Shown: positions 1 through 10,379 of the stretch, piece by piece
Position numbering within the stretch: position 1 is the stretch's first letter
Layout of the letters: each line of letters opens with the position of its first letter
NCBI GenBank assembly: GCA_948567375.1
Contig: OX419758.1
Coordinates: forward strand, 2,547,001-2,611,000
Reading direction: 5' to 3'
Length of the DNA: 64,000 bases
DNA from: Lunularia cruciata
Lineage: Eukaryota > Streptophyta > Marchantiopsida > Lunulariales > Lunulariaceae
Position numbers and translations under genes: made by a program
The notes under the pieces: model-generated
Told to the model about the DNA's origin: nothing
The model's database searches: none
What the model saw: only the letters and a program-made list of their open reading frames with translations

Positions 1-429
1 CCAAAAATTATAAAAATATTCTAAAAGCATCTAAGAACCTTCTTGGTACGTTCCAAATATCAGGTAATGTGTATGGCAAGTAAGCTATTTCTAGGAGGAA
101 GCTTCTTGGGAAACTTCCCAATTAGTTTAGCTTGTATGCAAAGTACTTGATTTCTAGAAAGGAGCTTCTTGACTAGTTTAACTTGCACACCAAGTAGACA
201 ACTTCTAGAAGGAAGTTTCTTGAGAAGCTTCCAGATTAGCTTAGCTTGCACTCTAAGAAAGCAGCATTTAGGTAGCTTCTTGAAAAGCTTCCCAAGAGCC
301 TTGTATATTATCTATAATACCAAAGCCTAAGCTCATACTAGGCATTCGTAGTTTCCCTTATTCAAGAGTCCCAATGTGATCTTTCATTCCGGTCTTCCAA
401 TCTCTTATTTCTCTCCTTGGTCTTTTACA
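1..429 (+). repeat. 5' LTR of A1 (left end outside window)
   Basis: Homologous to the other family A LTRs, read in sense direction. It contains AAGCTTC-type palindromes (U3), a degraded TATA area near 300-320 with the conserved CCAAAGCC sequence after it, and it ends CTTTTACA at 429, the family A LTR end. The start TGTAACAATATGG is not in the window. Confidence 0.85.
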
Positions 430-448
430 TCGATATCAAAACAAGAAT
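430..448 (+). other. Degraded primer binding site of A1
   Basis: The 19 bases directly after the LTR, TCGATATCAAAACAAGAAT, line up with the tRNA-Met-i type PBS (TGGTATCAGAG...) with mostly G-to-A changes. Position next to the LTR end supports the call; the match alone would be weak. Confidence 0.5.
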
Positions 449-789
449 GGAATTTATGGACCATCAAGTCCATTTCTCCCAAACCACTAGGATTTCTATA
501 TCCATGTACTATCCAAGCATCATTTCATGCAATTCATCATCTCAACTTTGGACAAGATCTTCTAAATGTTATCACCTTGTCCGATAAACAATTGATACTT
601 CCAATTGTATTTATAGAGAGCAGTGGGCGTGTTGCATCTACATGTTAACTTAGATAATTATAGATAGTTGATAAAGTAGTAATCATGATGGCAAGTTATC
701 ATTGCTTGGTAGTAGCAAATTGAGCACCTTACTCAATTGTTGGAAGAAAGAGACCATCAATGACAAGAGCATGTGGAGATAGCATAATT

Positions 790-1600
790 TCAAGGAGGAG
801 AAGAGCAAATCCAATTTTTTAAGCCCAAGGTATCTAAAGGCAAAGATCTCTTGGATGTAGTGGAGGATTTTGTGTTTGATTTTGAATGTTATTTTGAAGC
901 TACAAATCTTGAAGATGAACGGAGACAAATTCTCTTGGCTTCAAGCCAATTGGATGGAGTGGCAAAACTATGGTAGCAATTTTGAGTGGAGCAAGCTGAA
1001 CAAGAGTTTGTTAAGACAATCTCCACATGAGAATAATTCAAGAGTATAATAATTGAGAGATTCCAAGCCATAAATGTTGCACAAGCTACACAAGATAGAT
1101 TGGTACAATTCAAGAAAATTGGTTTTGTGAGAAGCTACATCACTTAATTCTAGAACACCATAATGAAAATTCTAGATATACTAGAAGGTGAATCAATTTA
1201 TGAGCTTGAAGTCACATACCAAATTGGAAGTGACCATGCAAGAGCCCAAACAGTTGGAGGAAGCCATGCAATTGGTTGAGTGCTTTGATTCCTTGGTTAC
1301 CACAACTTGGTTCTCGACCTTAACTGTCACAAAATATACTACCCATAGGTGGAAGAGCCAGCACCGATGGAGGTTAATATTGTCCAATAGAGATCATTTG
1401 GCACTACAAGTAGGGAGAGATTGCAACAAAATGGTGATTCCTTTTATTATTGCCAAATTAGACATTGTATTGCTTAATATCCACTCAAGAATGGATGACC
1501 TTGACAAATAGTCTAAATAGAGTTCATGAAGCGTAATGATCAAGGAAGAAAAGTATCCCAATAAGAGATATAAAGTCACCTTTCGGGAACTTGATTAGCT
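790..1600 (+). pseudogene. gag remnant of A1
   Basis: The + strand reads a gag-like protein with several stops and frame changes. Around 800-960 the frame reads KDLLDVVEDFVFDFECYFEA followed by a LASSQLDGVAKLW stretch, the same as in the gag of A2. A degraded zinc knuckle lies near 1437-1490 (a tyrosine sits where one of the cysteines is expected, CQ and H remain). Gag would form the particle and bind RNA; this copy cannot be translated whole. Start codon not assignable. Confidence 0.7.
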
Positions 1601-1930
1601 CCAATGGGATTGAAGGCTCGACCTATGCAAGTCTACTTCACTTGCAAGGAATGATATTGGATTTTGGTTGATTTTTTAAGTATAGATAATTGCACATACA
1701 TGCAATTACCACAAGAATTAGGTATTTTTATCAAGCCAATATTTGAAAGTAGATTGATGATGGCGGATGGTAGAAAGTGTTTTGCATTCCATACCTCACA
1801 TCTTGTTACATTGAAGATTGGGAAGGAGTATTTGGAGTGTATGAGGTTTGTAGTAACACCTCGATACTATGATGTCATTATAGGTGTGCCTTGGCTTGAG
1901 TGTCATAAGGTGCAATTTGATTGGACATGA
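1600..1930 (+). pseudogene. Retrotransposon aspartic protease remnant of A1
   Basis: From 1664 an open stretch of 88 codons shows the family A protease: an active-site region degraded from DFGSS, then the LGIFIKP and LMMADGRK segments and the C-terminal VIIGVPWLECHKVQFDW block (the ILG-type flap-end motif of retroviral-like proteases). In A2 the active-site motif is still DFGSS, while here it is disrupted by a stop just upstream. The protease would cleave Gag-Pol. Inactive by inspection. Confidence 0.75.
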
Positions 1931-2059
1931 TGACAAATTCAAGTACAACACCAAGGTTAGAATTACTAATTAGGTTGTTTGGAACCTCTAGATAAAACAC
2001 CTAAGAATAGTCAATCCCAAGATGAAAATTTTGTCAGTAAAGGAGCCATAGAGTAAGCT

Positions 2060-2608
2060 TTGGAGGAAGATGTTCATATTTTTGTAGTGTTGATCAAGTT
2101 GATTGTGCATGGAGAGCTTGATGAGGGTCAAAAGCTTCATCAATCAATGGTAGATCAAATAGTTCAAGAGTTTGCATATGTGTTTCTAGATGATTTATCA
2201 AAGAAGTTACACTCTAATTGTGGTATGCTCTTTAAGATCAAGTTATTTTCAAGTACTTTATTGAGTAGACCAATCTATCAACTCTCACCAAAGGAGTTAG
2301 AAGAGCTTCAAAAAATATTAACAAATTTTTTGAAAATAGATTTCATACAACATTGTACATCTCCTTGGGAAGCACCAGTACTATTTGTCCCAAAGAAGGA
2401 TAGAGTACTTCATTTCTATATTGAATACCATGGCCTCAATAAACACATTGTGAAGAAAACATATCCTTTGTCTCAAATTGATGACTTGTTAGATCAATTT
2501 AGTCAAGCACAATACTTTTCCAAGTTAGATCTTTAAAGTGGCTATTGGCAAATTCACATTGATAGAGAAGATGTCAAAAAGATTACCTTGCACACAAAGT
2601 ATGGGCAT
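2060..2608 (+). pseudogene. Reverse transcriptase of A1, N-terminal part
   Basis: An open stretch of 158 codons starts a Ty3-type RT: a linker before the RT (FADVFPDDL-like), then LSRPIYQLSPKELEELQ, LFVPKKDR (fingers) and KLDL (just before catalytic motif A), ended by a TAA in the DLCSGY block at 2533-2536. The homology then stops abruptly at 2608 in ...TATGGGCAT, where element A2 is inserted, and resumes at 14276-14281 with TTTGAATATAG. Some fingers residues are changed (DYRGLN reads EYHGLN). Confidence 0.85.
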
Positions 2609-2982
2609 TGTAAAAGACCAAATCTGAAGAGAGAAATAAGAGAATAGAAACTCACATTAGGACACTTGAATGAGGGAAAACTCCAAATGCCGAGCATGAG
2701 CTTCGGCTTTGGTATTTATAGGTAGCATACAAGGTCCTTGAGAAGCTTCTCAAGAAGTTTCCTTGAGCTGCTTTCTTAGGGGCAAGCCAAGTTAACTAGG
2801 AAGCCGCTTACTTGGCATGCAAGCTAAGCTAGTTAGAAGCTACCTGCTTCGGGCGCAAGTTAACTAGTTGGGAAGCTTCCTAAGAAGCTTCCTAGATGCT
2901 TTTGGAATATTCTAGGCTAATTTGGTTTATTCCCTACTTCGTTAGCCTTACTAGCTACATTGCTAAACTCCATATTGTTACA
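2609..2982 (-). repeat. 3' LTR of A2 (family A)
   Basis: In sense direction (- strand) it starts TGTAACAATATGGAG and ends CTTTTACA. It carries a TATAAATA box (plus-strand TATTTATA near 2714) and GAAGCTTC palindromes upstream of it. 374 bases. Confidence 0.93.
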
Positions 2983-2996
2983 TATTCCCCCATTAC
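2983..2996 (-). other. Polypurine tract of A2
   Basis: On the - strand TAATGGGGGAATA lies directly before the 3' LTR, as expected for the plus-strand DNA primer of an LTR retrotransposon. The same site in A1 reads GGTGGAGGAATA (18198-18209). Confidence 0.75.
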
Positions 2997-3036
2997 TAGT
3001 TGGTGATGTCCTCGTTGCCATTGAAGCTTCAAACTC

Positions 3037-3915
3037 CTAGATGACCGTCTGTGCATTTTGGAGGTGAGAAAGAGGTTCCCATGTGGCATCATGAAGTGGA
3101 TACCCTTTCCAAAGGACCTTGTACTCCATATGTTGGCGGCGTCCTTGTTGGATGTGGCGATGTGCAAGGATACTATCAACTTTGTACTCCTCATGATCAT
3201 TGATAGGGATTGGGAGAGGAGGAAGTTGGAGAGGGATTATGAACAAAGGGTTCAACTTGGAAACATGAAAGATAGGATAGATGCGTCCATCAGTTTGAGG
3301 ATGATAGGTTGTGGACAAAGCAAGCTTGGTGCCAAGTAGTTGGAAGAGTGCTTGCCAAAACTTTCCGGTGAAGTGAGGATCACGGTCGGATATGAGTACA
3401 CGTGGCATCCCATGATGTTTGAAGACATTATTGAAGTAGAGTTGTGCCAAGGTTGGAGCATCCACAATATCAACCATTGGTGCCAAATGGATTTGCTTAC
3501 TAAGCTTATCCACAAACACCACAATTGTTGTGTGACGTTGTTGTGTCTTGGGTAAGGAGGTGATGAGATCTAAGCTCATATGTTCCCAACCAGTAGTTGG
3601 AATGGGAAGTGGCTGAAAGAGTCCACTCGGCTTTTGGTTACTAGCTTTGCTACATTGAAAACTCTCACACAATCGGACAAAGTCCCAAACATCTGGTGTC
3701 ATGTTGGGCCACCACCATTGGCGTTGGAGGGTGCCCAAGGTCTTGTCCACTCCCATGTGACCAGCTATTGGTAAATCAGGGGCTTCTTGAAGGCGCACAA
3801 GTCGAAGATCACCTTTGGCTGGAACATAGATCTGGTACGTATGGAATAGAAGGCCTTCCTTGAAGGAGAAGGTGTTGTACTCCTTTTTGTATGCTGTCAG
3901 ACAACCATGTACCAT
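3037..3915 (-). pseudogene. Integrase-chromodomain of A2 with internal deletion
   Basis: 292 open codons. In order: zinc-binding region GHMGVDKTL ... LCESFQC (a cysteine of the HHCC finger reads F); catalytic core with SLDLITSLP (first Asp) and ISDRDPHF (second Asp); then TYHPQTDG jumps straight to RIYPIFHVSKLNP, about residue 207. The segment with the third catalytic residue (Glu, in the NRTLE-type motif) and the GPY/F module is missing, although A4 and A3 retain it. The C-terminus is a chromodomain (EYKVDSILAHR, YKVLWKGYPLHDATWEP). The chromodomain would direct insertion to modified histones, but the enzyme lacks its DDE glutamate. Confidence 0.9.
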
Positions 3916-4113
3916 TTAGAAGAAGGGATCTTGTTGTAGAGCTATTCAAAACTCGTTATGGACCTTGGGGTCAATTGACACCATCGTAATTGCCACCGTG
4001 ATGAGAGGAAGAGCCTTAAAATCAGGTCGTCATGATAGAGCATCAAGGATGACATGGAACCGACCTGGTTTCTACTCAATTTTGATGTCAAAAAATTGGA
4101 ATTGCTCTTCCCA

Positions 4114-4434
4114 TCAATGATGTCGACTCTTCATGTGCTCCAAGTGTAGGGTCTGCAACAATGGCTTATGATCATTTTGCATGATCACTTGTTTCCCCAA
4201 GAGATAATGCCTCCATACCTTGGTGGCATATACCTTTGCAAGTTGTTCCTTGTCTTGAGCAAAGTAATTTCTTTCAGATGTATTTAGTCGGTGAGACACA
4301 AAGGCAATGGGATGTAGTCCATCTGGGAATTCTTGTGGCAACACATCTCCAATTGCAAAGTTAGAAGCATCAAAATCAACCACACAAGGTAGTTGAGGAT
4401 CATATGGTCGAAGAATGGGTCTTGAAGACACCAT
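4114..4434 (-). pseudogene. RNase H domain of A2
   Basis: 106 open codons of a Ty3-type RNase H: VVDFDASNFAIG (first catalytic Asp), FVSHRLNTSERNY, DKEQLAKVYATKVWRHYLLG, then the NDHKPLLQTL block where the usual TDH reads NDH. It would degrade the RNA strand after reverse transcription. Between this and the RT (4440-4740) the homology continues but with several frame changes and stops. Confidence 0.85.
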
Positions 4435-4741
4435 ATGCTTTAACTTCTAAGATGCTTCTTCATGCTTGGTGGTCCACTAGAAGCTCAAGTTTTTTCCTAA
4501 GAGGTCAGTCAATGGTGCAGCCACATGAGCATAATAGTGGATGATTGTCGGTAAAACTGGCCAATCCATTGAATGCCCATACTTCTGTAGCATCCCTTGG
4601 AGTAGGCCAATCAGTAATAGTCTCGATCTTCTCTTCTTCCATCTTGATCCCCTCTAATGAGATCTTATGACCCAAGAAGGTAACCTCCTTCTGCCAAAAG
4701 GCACACTTTGACTTCTTGTAATAAAATTTCCATTGTCATAG

Positions 4742-5473
4742 TCATCTTAGGACTTCTCGTATATGATTCACGTGTTCTTCCTCTGTCTTGCTATAGATTG
4801 AGATATCATTCAAGAACACCACCACGGACTGATCCAATAGTCCATCCAACACCCAATGCATTTGATCCATGAAGACTATTGGAGCATTAGTGAGTCCGAA
4901 AAGTAGAACTCTCCACTCAAAATGCCCATACCTTGTGCAAAAGGCAGTCTTTTGCACATCCTCTCTATCAATAAGAATTTGCCAATAGCCGCTACAAAGA
5001 TCCAACTTGGAAAAGTAGCGTGCTTCACTTAGTTGATCAAGCAAGTCATTGATCCAAGGCAAGGGATATGCATTCTTCATGGTTTGCTTATTGAGCCCAC
5101 GATCATCAATACAAAAACAAAGTCCTCCATCCTTCTTTGGAACAAATAGTACCGATGCTCCCCAAGGAGAAGTACTATGTCGTATGAAGTCCTTCTCCAA
5201 AAACTTTGTAAGTGTTGTTTGCAACTCCTCCAATTCCTTTGGTGAGAGCCGATAGATTGGTCTACTCACTAGAGTACTCCTTGGCAATAACTCGATCTTG
5301 AAGGGCATACCTTGATCAAAGGGTAATCCCTTTGGCAAATCATCCGGAAACACATCCGCAAACTCCTTAACTATCCAATCAACCATTGCTTGATGAGACT
5401 CTTGGTCCTCCATAGATTGTTCTTGTGCAATTGGCTTGATCCACACCGCGAATATAGACTTATCTTCCTCCAA
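4742..5473 (-). pseudogene. Reverse transcriptase of A2
   Basis: 243 open codons of a Ty3-type RT. Visible in order: FADVFPDDLPKGLP linker, SRPIYRLSPKELEELQ, LFVPKKDGG, YFSKLDLCSGYWQI (motif A with its Asp, roughly residue 155), YGHFEWRVLLFGLTNAP (motif B), and the YxDD site (roughly residue 217), which reads VFLNDIS, so the first of the two catalytic Asp is Asn. The upstream end merges with a charged linker before the protease. Loss of a catalytic Asp means the enzyme is dead even where the frame is open. Confidence 0.9.
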
Positions 5474-5722
5474 AGCTTGCTCTATGGCTACTTTACTAAC
5501 AAACTTCCTTTCAAGGGACTCATCTCTCTTCTAAGCTTGCTCCTTGGTTGCCTTCTTGGCAAACTTCCCATCTTGGGACTCATCTCCCTTCCATGTTTGC
5601 TCTATGGCTACTTTCTTGACAAACTTCCCATCTTAGGACTGACTATTCTTAGATGTCTTACTCAGAGGTGCCAGACAACCTAATCGGAAATTCCTACCTT
5701 GGTGTTGTACTTGAATTTGGCG

Positions 5723-6076
5723 TCAGGTCCAATCAAATTGAATCTTATGATGTTCAAGCCACGGTAGACCTAGAATGATATCATAGTGTAGAGGTGCCAC
5801 TACAAACCTCATACACTCCAAATACTCCTTCTCGATCTTGAAGGTAACATGATGCGAGGTGTGAAATGCAGAACTCCTTCTACCATCCGCCATTATCAAA
5901 CTACTTCCAATCACTGGCTTGATAAGAATACCCAATTCCTTTGCTACTTGCATAGACATGCAATTCTTTGAACTTCCAAAATCACCCAAAATCCTACAAC
6001 CTCGATTAGATATTGTACCTTGCAAGTGAAGCAACCTTGCATAGGTTGAGCCTTCAATCTCATTGGAACTAATCAA
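5723..6076 (-). pseudogene. Aspartic protease of A2
   Basis: 117 open codons. Active-site motif GDFGSSKN about residue 31, then KELGILIKP, LIMADGRR and the C-terminal DIILGLPWLEHHKIQFDW block. This is the best-preserved family A protease in the window. It lies between the gag end (6100-6209) and the RT; a run of about 80 codons of variable charged linker separates it from the RT with a frame break. Confidence 0.85.
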
Positions 6077-6099
6077 ACTCCTAGTAGGCGGCTCAAAAT

Positions 6100-6209
6100 C
6101 TCCTACTTGGATTCCTCATTTCCCTGATCATGCCGCTCCACAACCTCCACCTGGGCAACTTGTCGAGGTCATCCATTCTTGAGTGGACATTCAGCAATGC
6201 GATGCCTCA
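6100..6209 (-). pseudogene. gag C-terminal end of A2 (zinc knuckle half)
   Basis: Reading on the - strand from 12836 across the ATTGG duplication into 6209 gives CFYCRQLRHRIAEC, a CX2CX4HX4C zinc knuckle without the usual glycine. Element B is inserted within this knuckle. The Cys/His set is complete only when the two halves are read together, so this fragment alone has only the last part. Confidence 0.8.
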
Positions 6210-6214
6210 ATTGG

Positions 6215-6948
6215 TGTAATACTCCGAGGACAAGAGAAGAGAGAAAACACAGATTACACACTCAAACATTCAATGCCCCAAAGGAGCACCTTCTCTTTAT
6301 TATATAGACAAAGAGGATCTCCTCCAAGGAAGCTCCACCATAGGATTAGGGACATAGATAGGTGACATGTCAGCAAGCTCCACCCTTGGATTACTTACTT
6401 GGATGGGTGATATGTCTGGTCTAGGTCCTATCTGGTTGGTCAAACAAGCTTTGATCGGAGGGAATCTTTTAGAGAATCTTCCTGTATGAATCTCAAAATC
6501 ACGAAAGGTACCATTGGAAAGCTCTCGACGAGACAAAGCAGAGGGAAGGGAAGGCCAACATTTTTTCCATTAGGGGGGGATGGGCACATTTTTTAGGCCT
6601 AATTCATCCGTTTAGGCCTCCAAAATTGCCTTCAAAGATTTCAGGCATATTTCGGTTCCTACTCTAATAGTAGAAGTCCCCTTTTGGTGATACCTCTTTC
6701 TGATCTCTTTAGTCCATCATGTGTAACATCCTTCCAAATGTTACAAAACTAATTCTCACCTTTAAATCATATGTCTAGCTATTGATTCTAAGGTTCTCAA
6801 GTCTATTTTGGTTTCTGCACTATTAGTAGAAGTACTCTTTTGGTGATACTTCTATCTTATCTATTTTGACCATCATGTATAACATCATTCTAGATGTTAC
6901 CAAACCAAATTTCACATCTAGATCATATAGCTAGCTCTTGGTATTACA
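6215..6948 (-). repeat. 3' LTR of B
   Basis: TG...CA ends; shares TATATAATA-type TATA box and the GGCCTAA/TTAGGCC blocks with the 5' LTR and with the solo LTR at 16028-16769. Confidence 0.95.
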
Positions 6949-6965
6949 GACCTCCCTCCTTTTAA
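6949..6965 (-). other. Polypurine tract of B
   Basis: On the - strand TTAAAAGGAGGGAGGTC abuts the 3' LTR; purine-only except its ends. Confidence 0.85.
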
Positions 6966-6974
6966 GATGCAACG

Positions 6975-7420
6975 TCCTTGTTGTGCAATTGTTTCTCAAA
7001 TGCTTGCACCAACACCGGTGCATGTGAAAAATTGGCAGCGGGCTCCTAGGTTGCTTCATAGAGGGGGTAACCTTTCCATTGTACTAGATAGTCCACCCAC
7101 GGATAACGAGTGCCACACATGCTTTTTTGGAGAATCCGCTCCACTTCATATTCCTCTATGCCATCAATGAGTGTCGGACAAGGTCAAATGTCTAGTGTGG
7201 AATGATCCTGGCCTGATCAGGGAGCATATCTGCATAATAGGGAGACGTGGAACACTGGATGGATCTTCATGTGTCGCGGTAGCTCAAGGTGATAGGCCAC
7301 AGCGCCGATGCAACGAAGAATCAAGAAAGGCCCAATAAAACAAGGTCTGAGCTTACAAGGTCCAACTAATGTGAGATTGGTTGTCAATAGCCACACTTGA
7401 TCCCCAACATTGAACTCCAT
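6975..7420 (-). pseudogene. Integrase C-terminus and chromodomain of B
   Basis: From 7420 the - strand reads [10 protein letters not shown], then [13 protein letters not shown] (GPY/F module) and the HPVFHVSLL block. Further down (about 7165-6990) the frame reads EEYEVERIL, DYLVQWKGYPLYEAT, then a TAG where the chromodomain tryptophan is expected, then EPAANF. So B is also a chromovirus and its chromodomain is cut by a Trp-to-stop change. A frameshift near 7440 separates this part from the catalytic core. Confidence 0.85.
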
Positions 7421-8360
7421 GTGCCTACGGTGTGCATCAGCATACTACTTTTGTCGATTTTGACAATCTGTAATCTGTGTTTGGCGCTCTCCACACCTTG
7501 TTGGATTCTAGAAACAAATGTGTTGACTGCATCGACCTTGGTAGTCATTGGACGGATCTTCATCAAGCTAGAAGGTGTGAAGGGATGCTCACCATACATG
7601 AGGAAGAACGGAGTGACCTGGGTGGATGCATTCATTGAATTGTTGTAAGCAAATTCTACCAACGGGAGTAGGGCGTCCCACCACTCTTGCTCTTCTAAGA
7701 TAAAGCTGCGTAACATGTCTTCAATCGTGCGATTAGCCCGCTCTGTTTGGCCATTTGTTTGTGGGTGGTAAATTGTGGACATGGCCAACTTGGTTTTGAA
7801 AAAACCAAAGAGTGTTTGCTAAAACAAACTGGTGAATTGGGTGCATCTATCGGTGATGAGTACTCTAGACAAGCCATGGTGAGCAAAGACGGCATCTAAG
7901 TATAATTGAGCCAGTTGTGGAGCGATCATCTCCTTGGTGGTAGGGCGTACATGAATCATTTTGCTGAGCCGGTCCACAAAGACCACAATGTAGTCAAACC
8001 TTGAGGTGGTCTTGGGTAATTCACAGACCAGATCCATACTCACTTGTTCCCAACGTTGGGTAGGAGTGGAGAGAGGTTGAAGGAGCCCTGCAGGAGCTTG
8101 ATTAGAAGCTTTGTTTCTATTGACAAAGTAGGCAGCTACACATGTAGTCCATCACGTCGTTACTCATCTTGGGCCAATAGTAATGGTGCTTGATTGCATC
8201 TAAGGTCTTCTCCACTCCAACATGAGCTACAGTGGCCAAATCATGACATTCCGCTAGAATGGTGGTGCGTAATTTTGTGACATTTTGGATCCATAATCTA
8301 CCATCCCAAAAGGTGAGTCCTTGGGTGCTGGTGACACCTTTGGATGATTGCGCTTTTACA
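7384..8360 (-). pseudogene. Integrase catalytic core of B
   Basis: Two open stretches (8043-7819 and 7788-7384) in the same frame split by one TAG (about 7816-7818). The first has MSMDLV (first Asp), VVFVDRLSKMIH and LITDRCTQF (second Asp); the second has YHPQTNGQTERANRTIEDML with the catalytic Glu, then FAYNNS and the PFFLMYGEHP block. All three DDE residues are still present. The HHCC finger region lies above 8050 in broken frames. This is the best-preserved integrase core in the window. Confidence 0.88.
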
Positions 8361-8481
8361 ATTTGTGGATCAGTTTTTGTAGCAGCCAGAATCTCTGGCC
8401 AAAATTTTAGGGTTAATCTTAACCTCTATCACCAAGTTGTTTGCCATTGGCATGTGGGTGAATGCATCGGCAAGTTGCTTC

Positions 8482-9150
8482 TTACCTTCCACATAGGTGA
8501 TTGTCATGTTGAAGCATTGTCGCCACTCTGCCCACCAAATTTGGCAGCGAGATAGATCTTTCTACGTCTCGAGGTAGACTAGAGGTTTTGTGATCTATCT
8601 CTACTACAAATGCTTTCTCGCCCAGATAGTGCTTCCAATGCTTGGTTGCTAGAACGATGGCCAGCTCTTCTCGTTCTGTGGTGTGGTAGTTGCGCTCTAC
8701 CGGTAACAACTTTCGAGAGAAATATGCAGTTGGATGCCATCCGTCATGCCACTCTTGTTGTAGGACTACTCCTATTGCTACGCCAAATGCATCTATAGCC
8801 AACTTGATTGGACGTTTTGGGTCATACCACTTCAAGATTGGTGCATGTAGCAAGGCGGCCTTCAATTCTTGAAAGGCCAACTCGTGTGTAGTTCCCCATG
8901 TCCACTTCTTCCCATTGCCAAGTAGTGCAGTTAAAGGTTGTGCAACCTTGGATAAGTCCTTGACAAATCTATGATAGAATCCCGTCAACCCCAAGAAGCT
9001 CTTAAGTTGAGTTTGATCTTCTAGGGCACTCCATTTTTGAATGACCTCTATTTTATCTATCAATACTTGAATGCCCTCTACACTTACTCTATGCCCCAAG
9101 TAATCTACTTCAAACTTGCCAAACTCACACTTTGAGATTTTGGCATACAA
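8482..9150 (-). pseudogene. RT connection and RNase H of B
   Basis: 222 open codons. It begins YAKISKCEFG and YLGHRVSVEG (RT thumb end), LKSFLGLTGFYHRFVKD (connection), and continues with RNase H: LAIDAFGVAIGVVLQQE (Asp of the DAS motif kept, Ser is Phe), TEREELAIVLATKHWKHYL and VVEIDHKTS (usually TDH). Directly upstream is the RT, separated by one in-frame stop and about 15 codons. Confidence 0.88.
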
Positions 9151-9198
9151 TTGATTTTGTCTTAGAATCTGGAGGACCTCTCGTAGATGTTGTTTGTG

Positions 9199-9735
9199 TT
9201 ATGTTATTATGCTACTATATACTAAGATATCATCCAAGAAGACAAGAACAGGCTTATCCAAGTATGGACAAAATATGTCATTCATTAGACTTATGAAAGT
9301 GGTAGGTGCATTGGTGAGGCCAAAAGGTATCACAAGATACTCAAAGTGGCCATACTTGGTCCAAAAGGCAGTTTTGTACACATCCTCCTCTGCAATTCGG
9401 ATTTGATTGTAACCACTCCGCAAGTCCAATTTGGTGAAGTATATCACTCCATGGAGTTGATCAAACAGGTCATCCATGCAAGGTAAGGGGTATTTGTTTT
9501 TCACTGTTTGTTGATTGAGACCCCCATAGTCAATGCACATGCACATTGTACCATCCTTCTTCTTCACAAACAAGACACCCCCATATGATGATATGCTAGG
9601 TTGAATGAACCTTGTCTGCAGCATCTCCTCAATTTGAGTCTTACACTCCTCCAATTCATTAGGTGATAGGCAATATGGGGCCTTACAAGGAAGTATCTTC
9701 CTCGGGAGTGTCTCAATTTTGTGATCTACTCACCT
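9199..9735 (-). pseudogene. Reverse transcriptase of B
   Basis: 151 open codons from 9654 and homology a little upstream ([16 protein letters not shown]). Motifs: [25 protein letters not shown] (motif A), [17 protein letters not shown] (motif B) and [12 protein letters not shown] (intact YxDD-type site as LDD). One TAA after YSSIIT ends this piece; the same frame continues into the next one. Apart from the stop the catalytic residues are present. Confidence 0.9.
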
Positions 9736-10050
9736 TTTGGTGGTAATCTTGAGGGTAGATCATATGGAAAGACATCTTGAAACTCATCCACCACATCCTT
9801 CAATTTCTTAGGAATTTGTCCATTGAGTTGTGCACTCTAGACTTCTCTTATTAGACCCATAAAACATCTATTGGTCTTACAGATAGTTGCCGTCCCTATG
9901 ACATATAGAGGTAGTTTTTTGCCTATGTGATTTTTCTTTAACCCCAATGATTGACCATTGGTGGGTTCTCACTACTTTCTTCCTCCAATCCACCATAGGG
10001 TTGTACTGCTCCATCCATGGCAAGCCTAAAATTGCATCATAACGAGCTAA

Positions 10051-10320
10051 CTATATCACTCGCCACTCAATTGCTTCCTGATATTCTCCTATAGAGAGGG
10101 TTACCCATCTAGGTAATGATTCAATCCTCTCTTTTTGCCCATTAGGTAACTCTACTTCTTCACTCCCATCTTTCTCAAGATCCATTCTTAATCTTATTGC
10201 AATATAGCGAGACAAGAAATTCTCTATTGCTCCCGGATCTATTAATACTCTCACTTGATTACCTTCTAGGATTCCATTCATGAAAATCAATTGTGAGGTT
10301 GCCTTTTGGGATCTTTGCAC
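10051..10320 (-). pseudogene. Aspartic protease of B
   Basis: 89 open codons; GNQVRVLIDPGAIENFLS is the protease active site with DPG in place of DSG. The C-terminal DAILGLPWMEQ block follows in another frame (about 10050-10000), so a frameshift splits the gene. Upstream, in another frame, lies gag. Confidence 0.8.
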
Positions 10321-10379
10321 ATTATTCTTCTTCCTTCCCTCGCTTCTCTGCTTCCTTATTGAGCCAATAAGGCCACGAG

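Noticed and set aside
2700-2900. CRISPR-like spaced repeats AAGCTTCTCAAGAAGCTTCC
   Set aside because: They are variable-length palindromic blocks within LTR U3; plant nuclear context and no regular spacers.
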